Notes under the pieces: generated by a model | Database searches by the model: none | What the model was told of the DNA's origin: nothing | Seen by the model: only the letters and a program-made list of their open reading frames with translations | From: Dipteris shenzhenensis | Lineage: Eukaryota > Polypodiophyta > Polypodiopsida > Gleicheniales | NCBI GenBank assembly: GCA_047967505.1 | Contig: CM106540.1 | Direction: 5' to 3' (one strand) | Length of the DNA: 64,000 bases | Made by a program: the position numbers and the translations under genes | Part shown: positions 55,895 through 64,000 of the stretch, one piece after another | How positions within the stretch are numbered: the stretch's first letter is position 1 | How the letters are laid out: each line of letters opens with the position of its first letter

Positions 55895-58800
55895 GCCTAC
55901 AATCCACATTCATTGACCGAAGGTCTTGGGTGGATGCAACAATATGGCCGACAAGAAGCCAAATATATATCTAGATCCCTTGCTTCCTACAATAGGACAC
56001 AATATCAGCCTACCGACATTATAGTGCTTTTTAAGAGGGTTGTGGAAGCCATACATAAAATTCTCGAAACTAGCTTCAACTAGTTTGATGATTTGCATGT
56101 GGCTTAGTCTAACTAACATCTAGGAAGTAGACGACGACATAGCGTGGACAATTTTTGATTCTACTCGCCCCACCCCCAACACTACTACCCAATGTTCCAC
56201 ACCACTTGTCGGTCCAACTACTACTACCACCGCATCTGGCCACACTTCACAGTTGTCCTTTTCACATCACGCCATTGCCACACACTCACACGCACAATGT
56301 TGTAGGAGTCTACTGGTCCGAATGGTCCAAAATATATGGGCACATTGAGATCTTAAAACCCATGCTCTTCATGGGCGTCGAGGGTCTTGATGATGAAGAA
56401 AATTTGCGGGGGTGCTCAAGAATCCAATAGAGGAAGAGGATGCCACCGCAGGTGCCCCCACCTGAGCATAAAACCTAGTACTAGGCTATGTCCGACATCA
56501 ATAGGTGGCAGGGGAAGTTGCAATGTTTCCAACTCTGACGGAAGGATCTAATGGAAGTCTGTGCCCTCATTGAACTCCCAACGTTGGCTACAACTTCCCC
56601 CAGCTCAATTTTCCAAAGGTACTCTCTCACTGCGTAGATGGAGGAGTTTAACGCCACTTTTGCAGTAGTCCTTGATTTAGCCAGCCACACCATGCATTTT
56701 TTTCGACTAGTGATCATTTTGCTAATTGGGACATCCTTGCAAACAAGGCCACAATAGAAGAAAAACTTAAGCGGCTCCATTCGGAAATAGTCTTCGACCT
56801 CAACACCATCCCTCATTTCCCCCAAGTTATGCGGTTGTACTGTTCTACCACCCCTGTATTGGGTTGCTCTATTATATGCACAACACTTGTTGCATATTTT
56901 GCAACTTGGTTGCTATCTTAGATAGTGCTATCCATCATGGTTAGTGCCTGGTTAGATCTAATCTTTATTAGGAATCTTCTTCTACATTGAGATGTCCTCC
57001 CTCTACATCAAAATTGGGACTATAGCTACTCTATGCAAAGATTAGTGGTACGGAGCCAACATTTTTATATAATGTGTTTTCAAAAACTGTATGTCATCCA
57101 ATTATGGGGCTTTCAAAACTCTATATTTTCAAAAAATCTATGTCATCCAAATATGGGCTCTCACTAAGCAAGATTTTCCTCCCTTTTCTAGGTATTTCCT
57201 TTAACTTACCCATCTTGTGTGTCTTTGGATCAAGGCTTGTAGTAGAGAAATACCAACGTGCTCTCCTTAAGTTGTTTTGTTACTATGCATGACAGTTTTA
57301 TTATCCCTAGTTTGGCATGAAAGGTAGTCGAGGCCAACCAAAAGAGAAAAAGATATCAAAATATGCTTAAGTGACAGAGGAAAGCCCAATGTGATGTGAT
57401 GACCAAGAATGGTCAAGTTTTGGGCTCCTCAAATGAATGCAAGTGTTGAGATGAGACAACACTAAGATATGCTAGTATCGAGAAACCCTTGAGACATAAC
57501 CTCATAACCCTACCACATAGTTTGGTAAACCACTGGAGCCATGAAAGGAAAGTATACATGTATAGACCCAATCGATGCATTCACCATTGACCCCTTTGAT
57601 CAATGTGCAATCAAACTTGTATAATGCCAGAAATAATTTGCTCTAATGCACCTCCTTTTCCCATGACATCATTTAACCTACTCGATACTCCAAGCGGCCT
57701 TTAAAATTTGATTTTATACCATAAGTATGTGTCAGCTTTTTATGCCAACAAATTGCTTCTTCTTGAAACAATAGAAGTAATTTCTTACTACTATGCAAGC
57801 ACTTGATCAAGGATATGGAAGAATTGCCAAAGCCTACAAGGTTGGCCATAGTGAATTGCCTCAAGAAATAAATCCAAATGGTCAAAGGATTGTGGAAGTT
57901 GAGAATGATGAGCACACTTGTGCAGAATACTTGAGGAGTCCTAACATGAGTACGGAGAAGCCTATCACAAATAGATGCAAAGGTAGATTAAATACACCCA
58001 CATCTCCTCTCTCAATTCAAATTGTTGCTATGCCACTAGCTTACATCAGCGGTAGTGAATTTCCCCAATGACTTGCCCCATGAGGACAAGAAAATTTATA
58101 GTGCCCACTTTTGCAAGAAGAGCCATGTCAAATGGAAGATTGAGTGATCTCATCCTCATAGATCAACCTCACCAACATATCCTCTCTCAAGTGTTCTTCC
58201 ACAACTCATGCCATATGGCTTTCTGGGAACCAAAGGGAGGTCGTTTGGTGGAGATGCGCATCTGAGTCCATCTTCAACTGGGAGGAAAACTAGGTGAAAA
58301 TTTATAACGAAGCCCTTAGGTGTATTTGGTTGAAAAGATGTTCTAATCTCTTTTGAAATGAGGTTGATAATGCAAGCCAAGTATTTCTAACTTGGTGATG
58401 ACATACAGGTATGGACTGAGAACCTAAAAATCTTGCACAAACTTTCCAACTAACTCCATGGATATCTGGAAAAGAAGTGGTGATGTCCAAGACCCAGTCA
58501 ACCTAGCGGTCCAAACTTGGAACCTACTATTTGGGGCCTTTCAAGCTAATCTCAATGAAGCAAGAGCTAAAAAGTGGTATGATGAGTAGCAAACCAAGAA
58601 GAACCAAGAAGGGCCCCAAGCTAGCCCAAGGTGACAAAAAGTGGGAGGCATTTTCATGCCGAGCCCACATTGGATAGAGCAAAGGAGACACTGGTAAAGT
58701 ATAAGAGACTACGCCATCACACATAGGCATAGAAAGAACCAGCTACTCAGAACAAGAGTGGGGCTGAAGAGAGGAGTGGAGGCACACCAACATCTCAACC

Positions 58801-59460
58801 AATTACTAGAGCTAAAGCTAGTTGCCTAGCAGAGGGGCCAAAATCACATGTCCACTCCAATTTCTAAGCAAGGTGCCAAGCCAGACATTCTCATCAGTGT
58901 GGTTTATCACCCCAAGATCCGTTACAAGGAGGAGCAAGAATGACAGGTCTCCTTATATCCTATGAGTTCACATGATACTAGTCGGCATGGTTGATCAACT
59001 GACCACTCGAAATCTTGCGGGCCGTTGTTCTGGAGGTGGTGGGCATATCATTCATAGTGTCTTCTGTGGTGCTCAACATGGAAGCCACAACGCCAGAGTA
59101 TAGCATCCTTTTGGGTAGGCCTTGGTTGCGGCAATAAAAAGTCAAGCAAAATTGGGAGCAGAATGTCATTTCAATGCGGAGAGGAAAAAAGAAAGTGTGG
59201 GTCACAATGGGAGTGGCGGCACCATTGGCGGATGCGGTCCACGACCTGTGTTGGCAGAGACAGTGAACATGGCGGATGGATTGGAGGATGATGAGGAGGA
59301 AGCCTTTCTCAAGGCAAATCTAGAGTTGGTTCCTATCTTCACCATTGATGCGGAAGGCATTACAGACAGCTACATGCATCATAGTTGTCTAGCGGACGCG
59401 GTTAGCCCTGTCATAGTAGAATTGGGGATATACCGGACCTCCTGTAGTAGGAGAGGGAAT
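55895..59460. other. Unassigned; scattered short coding-like frames
   Basis: Open frames at plus 55841-56083 (QYGRQEAKYISRSLASYN), minus 56825-56481, plus 57793-58071 (YLRSPNMSTEKPITNRCKGR) and plus 59122-59475 are not recognisable. The last lies directly upstream of gypsy reverse transcriptase and contains acidic and Cys/Gly-rich stretches, so 58.9-59.46 kb may be decayed gypsy gag or protease. I see no zinc knuckle or protease motif. Confidence 0.3.
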
Positions 59461-60513
59461 TCAAAGAACGAATGACCAGAGTCATGCGCGTTTAGGAGGC
59501 TACTCTTGATTCAATTTTTCTCAGAATGGATGGTGCATCTAAACCAGCAAAAGTCAGCACTTTGTTGAAACTGAATTTTGTAGTGAATTGATTGCCTTGT
59601 TGTGGGAATTTTCCAATGTGTTTGCCTTGGACTATGTGGATATGAAGGGTCTGGATCCAAAGTTTTACCAACATCGGGTTAACCTCAAACCAGATGTCAT
59701 TCCGACGACGATACAGAGGTATCGTATGAATCTACACGTGGCCAAGAAAGTGCATGAAGAACTGGAGCACTTGTTGCAGGTGGGATTCATCGCACTGATT
59801 GATAATCTAGAGTGGATTTCCCCGATTGTCATTGTGCCAAAGAAAAACAAGAAATTGCAAATTTGTGTCGACTACCGCAAGCTGAATGCGGCCACAGTTC
59901 TTGATCCATTTCCCTTGCCCTATATGGATTCGCTGCTCGATGAAGTGGCAGGGCACGAGGTGTACTCTTTCTTGGATGGATATAGTAAGTATAACCAAAT
60001 CCAAATGGTTCTGGAAGACTAGCCCAAAACATCATTTATCACATCTGGGGGGTCTATGTCTGCACAGTCATGTGGTTTGGATTGCGGAATGCTCCCTCGA
60101 CCTTTTCGAGGGCAACGCAGGAGATCTTCGGGTCCTATTTGATAGACTTCATGAGGATTTTCTTGGATGACCTTAGTTTGTTCGGCACTTTTGATGAGCA
60201 CCTAGAGCACTTGTGGAAATGTTTTCAATGATGCAAGGAAGTCTCCTTTAGTCTAAACCCTATGAAATGTGCATTCGCAGTCCGTAGCGTGGCAGACTCC
60301 TAGGGCATGTGATCTTGGCAGAAGGAATTGCGGTGGATCCAGATAAAGTGGCAGTAATTATGTAAGCACCGACATCAACGACGCCTAAGGAATGCTTACA
60401 GTTCTTGGGACAAATTCGATGGCATGGCAGACATCTGTGGTTCTTGGATCACATGGCGATTCCCTTGAAATCATTGGCTCATGTGGAATCGAAGGCATTT
60501 GTGTGGACCACAG
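59460..60513 (+). pseudogene. Ty3/gypsy reverse transcriptase, truncated by a copia insertion
   Basis: SNVFALDYVDMKGLDPKFYQ (about 59610-59665) begins the polymerase. ELEHLLQVGFI, SPIVIVPKKNKKLQICVDYR, FPLPYMDSLLDE and VYSFLDGYSKYNQIQM follow in one frame to TAG at 60020. The next frames carry on with FGLRNAPSTFSRATQEIF-like codons, RIFLDDLSLF (the F-x-D-D active site, about 60150) and SFSLNPMKCAF (about 60245). Then come IAVDPDKVAVIM and LKSLAHVESKAFVWTT (about 60500), the start of RNase H. At 60514 a copia LTR begins. An upstream piece, RMTRVMRV and DGASKPAKVSTLLKLNFVVN, lies at 59470-59590. Frameshift and stops make it inactive. Confidence 0.8.
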
Positions 60514-60682
60514 TGTGGGGTTAAAGGTCACTGTGCCTTAACCCCAGTTATGTACAATACTCAAACACATATATAAATGAATGAAAAAGAAGATTAGGGT
60601 GGTTCTGCACCCACCAAACTTGTCTGGCTCTCTGTCTCTCTCTCTCCTTCTTCCATTCTTGCTTCTGTTGAGAGCACTCTCA
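60514..60682 (+). repeat. 5' LTR of element 4, 169 bp
   Basis: It runs from TGTGGGGTTAAAGG to GAGAGCACTCTCA and differs from the 3' LTR of element 3 by a 1-bp gap and about five substitutions. TATATAA is at 60570-60576, followed by a CT-rich run where transcription probably starts. Confidence 0.95.
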
Positions 60683-60684
60683 AC

Positions 60685-60696
60685 TGGTATCAGAGC
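60685..60696 (+). promoter_or_regulatory. Primer-binding site, initiator tRNA-Met
   Basis: TGGTATCAGAGC begins two bases after the LTR. It is the standard complement of the 3' end of plant initiator tRNA-Met used to prime minus-strand DNA in copia elements. Confidence 0.9.
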
Positions 60697-62107
60697 TCGG
60701 GTGATCTAGCTGAGCGTGCGTGAGTGCTTTAAAGCTCAGCAGCTCTGTGGGAGGAAGGAGAAGCTCTGTGGGAAGCTTTGTGGGTGACTTTACTTGCATC
60801 CGAGTGTGCAGAGACCTTGGAGGAACCTTTGGAAAAGTCACTTTGGCTTTGCGAAGTGGTTTTGAGAGCCTGTTAAGAGCTTTCAAAGAAAAAGTCGTTT
60901 TTTGAGCTTTTCCCTGTTCCGTTCGATGACAGAGACTCCATATTGACTTGTAGAGGCAACTATTGCTTGCTTTTGGTGTCCACATTACTTCAGGACTTGA
61001 AAACACCTTCATTCTTGAATCTGGGATCATTTCAGTGGATTTCTGACTCACTGTGTTAGTTTCTACGTTTTTTGCTCGGGTGTTGGAACTCAAGTTTGGA
61101 GCAACCATTTGCAGATCTGTCAGTTCCGATGGACTCAGGAGGTCCTAAAACTTCTATGTTGCTCATCATTTGCACTCCAGTGGAGTTTACAAACAGCTCT
61201 GTTTCAAAAAACGTTTTTTAGTCCGTGTGTTGGACCCAGTGATTGAGACCACGGTTTCCAAAACCGTCTGTCCCATTGCGTTCCGGACGCCCAAAAACCC
61301 CTACCTATCAGTTCTTGCGTGATTCAGTGGAGGATTTTCAGAGTTATAAATCTCTATGTATTCGATTTCGTCTCTCTGTTATGCATTTTTCATACTAAGG
61401 TTTTGAAACCTTAGATTTATGCCACATGGCAGTGGATAAGTGTTGACTCCCATTTCTCACTCATCAGTTGGGATTTTGGAGTTCTGGCAGAAGAGAGATA
61501 TTTGCAAATTTTCTTGTTGATTCCGATTATGCAATGGCGCCCATGTTTTGAGGCATCTCAGGTTCTATTTTCAATAGCGCTCATTACCGTGGGACTATGA
61601 TTTCTTGAGCATACCTTATGCAGATCACTCTGGTTGCAGTTTGAGCAGTGTGCGCTCATTCATGGTGTGCATTGGGTTGCAGTGGATGATTTATAGGCCA
61701 TTTGGATGCATTGCGGTCCTTGTTGGATGCGCTGATAGGCCCAAATTGCCTTGTGGGATGCTATTTTTTATGGACGCTTTGCACATGGATGCTATTTTAT
61801 GCTGAGGGACAGCTTTGACACATTGCAGGTGATGCACTGATAGTGCTATGCTCTCTTGGATGAGATATTATTGATGCATATGCCAGTGGACAGTGTTTAT
61901 GCTTGAGTCATTTGGTACTTATTGGCATTTTCTTTTGGGCCAGATTTGCTCATATGGATGCATAGTATATGCACATGAGTCAGATGCTTTGAGCTTTGAG
62001 TTTTGGTGATATTTCACTCTATTGTGGCATACACATTTGGGTGCACCTGGTATTTGGTGTGATTCTCTCTTGAGGCACTAGCATTTGGGATTTTGCTTTA
62101 TTTCATC
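60697..62107 (+). other. Long untranslated leader of element 4
   Basis: About 1.4 kb lies between the primer site and the first gag ATG, with no convincing open frame on either strand. It is T-rich, with recurrent GCACATGGATGC/ATGCATA-like words near 61700-61990. Packaging or dimerisation signals would be expected here; none can be named from sequence alone. Confidence 0.6.
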
Positions 62108-64000
62108 ATGGCATCCTCTTCCATGTCTGAAATCCATGTCTGAAAAGGAGTTTTTTAACATTAAAAAGTTTGATGGGACAAACTTTTCTTTGTGGAAAGA
62201 ACAAATAAGGGATGTGCTTATTCAAAAGAAGCAGATTAAACCCTTGGCAGGGATTGAAGCTAAGCCTGTAAATATGTCTGAGTATGATTGGAATGAGTTG
62301 GATGCATTAGCAAAGTCTACTATTAGACTTCACCTTGCAGAGTCAGTTTATTTCACAGTAGTAAATGAGTAGACTACGGAAGATTTGTGGAAGAAACTGT
62401 GTGCCACTTATGAGAAGGAAACTGCCTCTAATAAAGTTTACCTCATGAAGAGGTTGTTTGAGCTGCAGATGAAGGAAGGGGTCTCCATTGCTTCTCATTT
62501 GAATGACTTCAATATTATTTTCAGCCAGCTTCAGGCTCAAAAAATGAATTTTGATGCGGAGACTAAGGCAATATTTCTCTTATGTTCATTGCCATCCTCA
62601 TGGGATACCTTCCGTACAGCTGTCAGTAACTCTGCACCTGGTGGAGTACTGAAATTTGATGATGTTGTGGGTAGCTTGTTGGCCGAGGAGATTAGACGGA
62701 AGTCTATGGATGGCAACAAGCAGGATGCAACCTTAAATGTGCAAAGGGGCAGATCACAGTTCAGGGGGAAGTCCCAAGAAAGAGGGAAGTCTCATAGCAA
62801 ATCCAGGGCACGAAACATTGAGTGTTACCACTGTGCCAAGAAGGGCCATATGAAAAAGGATTGCTACAAGCTGAAAAGAGAGCAAAAGGATAAGAAAAAG
62901 AATGCAAATTGGGGTGCAAATCAAAAGGAAGAGAGTCCAAGGGAGGACAAAGGAAAAGTGAAGATCGAGGAGATCAATGCAGTCACACATGATAGTGACA
63001 ATGATGTTCTCTTCATGTCTACTTTATCTGCAGAGTTGCTTACCACTTCAGATGATGCATATTCCCAGGATTGGATTTTGGATTCTGGTGCTTCATTCCA
63101 TGTTACTCCCCATAGGGAATGGTTCTCCACTTATGACAGTGGAAAGACAGGTTGTGTGCATCTTGGAAATGACTATGCATGTGACATAGTGGGAGCAGGT
63201 GACATAAAGTTTTCTTTTGCAAATGGGTTTGCATTTGTTTTGAAACATGTGAGACATGTGCCTAAGCTGACCAAGAGTCTTATTTCAGTGGGTCAGCTAG
63301 ATGATGCTGGTTTTCACACCACTTTTGGCTTTCAAAGTTGGAAAATTCAAAAGGGCTCTATGCTTTTGGCCAGGGGTGCCAAGTGTGGGACTTTGTATCC
63401 CTTGCATGTATCAAGGGTATTTGATCATGTTGTTGCAATAACCGAGCAGCCAAGCACTTCTTTGTGGCATTGCAGGTTGGGGCACATGAGCCAGAATGGA
63501 ATGAAACTCTTATGCCATTTGGGTTATGTACCGCATTTGAGTTTCTCTGATTTTGAATTTTGTGAGCACTGTCTCTATGGGAAGCAGACTAAATCAGCCC
63601 ATAAAAGAAGGGGAAAGAAAGAGTTTGAAATGCTTGATTTGGTGCATTCAGACGTATGTGGTCCCATGCCTACACGGTCATTAGGCGGGGCTGAATACTA
63701 TGTGACATTCATTGATGATGCAACTAGGAAAGTGTGGGCTTATGCTATAGCTCGGAAGAGTGATGTGTTCCAGGTATTTCAGAAATGGCTGGCCTTGGTT
63801 GAGAATCAGTCAGGTAGAATGCTTAAATGCCTACGGACTGACAATGGTGGAGAGTATCTCTCTCATGACTTTTAGCATTTTTGTGATACTCGTGGGACTA
63901 AGAGGGAGCTTACATCCCCTCGTACTCTAGAGCAAAATCCAGTTGCAGAAAAGATGAACCGTACCATTCAAGAAAGGTTGCAATGCATGCTTTCCAATGC
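62108..64000 (+). pseudogene. TNT1-like gag-pol, 5' part, with frameshift and stops
   Basis: ATG at 62108 gives MASSSMSE, then a 13-bp direct duplication (62121-62133 and 62134-62146) throws it out of frame to a TGA. The conserved gag resumes from ATG 62136: EKEFFNIKKFDGTNFSLWKE. TAG at 62370-62372 interrupts before TEDLWKKLCATYEKE; the frame is then open to TAG at 63873-63875. Gag zinc knuckle CYHCAKKGHMKKDC is at 62823-62864, and protease DSGASFH at 63081. The integrase zinc-binding HCRLGHMS...CEHC is near 63470-63575, then SDVCGPM and RTDNGGEY (about 63835). The 63873 stop replaces a CAG present in element 3. Sequence after it remains homologous to the window end. Confidence 0.9.

Larger units (their letters stand above)
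60514..64000 (+). mobile_element. TNT1-like copia retrotransposon, 5' part (element 4)
   Basis: A complete left end is present: LTR, primer site, long leader, gag and protease into integrase. The right end lies beyond the window. It belongs to the same family as element 3; the shared integrase stretch differs at about 3% of bases. It sits inside gypsy reverse transcriptase sequence and is therefore younger than it. Confidence 0.95.

Noticed and set aside
60680-61108. 142-codon minus-strand open frame in the leader of element 4
   Set aside because: It overlaps the primer site and LTR end and has no coding signature.

Overview
This is a plant nuclear window with no intact host gene visible. 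A PEL-type pentatricopeptide (PPR) pseudogene, a broken kinesin of the KIN-10 type, many Ty1/copia and Ty3/gypsy remnants, and long microsatellites point to a large land-plant genome. The wording of the PPR motifs is closest to what I know from homosporous ferns, so I infer a fern or close relative. That inference rests on family resemblance only; I ran no search.

Layout. 1-4.3 kb: unassigned degenerate coding-like sequence, a TG/GA microsatellite, a 29-bp minisatellite and a CCT-rich tract. 4.3-6.1 kb: a minus-strand PPR pseudogene with a LINE tail inserted in it. 6.1-10.8 kb: a plus-strand copia relic (element 1) with about nine premature stops, nearly all in one unbroken frame. 14.6-18.8 kb: a minus-strand copia of the same family (element 2) that is nearly open. 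It is fused head to head at about 18.77 kb with a plus-strand TNT1-like copia (element 3, to 21.6 kb). 24.4-29.8 kb: gypsy gag and pol scraps around a gag-only copia remnant.

29.8-36.5 kb: the most striking region. A 1408-bp unit is present three times in tandem with almost no divergence. It lies upstream of a decayed plus-strand gene whose C-terminal half resembles the transposon-associated domain that databases call DUF7869. 37.9-39.2 kb: the 3' end of another copia. 39.3-43.4 kb: LINE sequence, including an endonuclease/reverse transcriptase ORF with YADD. 43.4-46.1 kb: a minus-strand gypsy. 46.8-50.3 kb: exon-like host fragments and the 5' part of a KIN-10 kinesin with frameshifts. 51.85-52.1 kb: a tRNA-derived SINE. 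52.85-55.9 kb: a minus-strand Helentron (Helitron2-type rolling-circle element) with recognisable Rep (HUH and Tyr motifs), the C-terminal part of a PIF1-like helicase, and an AP-type endonuclease. 59.5-60.5 kb: gypsy reverse transcriptase cut by a second TNT1-like copia (element 4, from 60,514 to the window end) with a 169-bp LTR and a tRNA-Met primer site.

The mobile elements do not form a working pathway together; they are nested and decayed. The best leads are the very recent 1408-bp triplication, the plant Helentron with an endonuclease, an amber stop shared at the same codon of two copia gag genes, and the head-to-head copia junction. Coordinates of degenerate elements are approximate unless a boundary motif is named.
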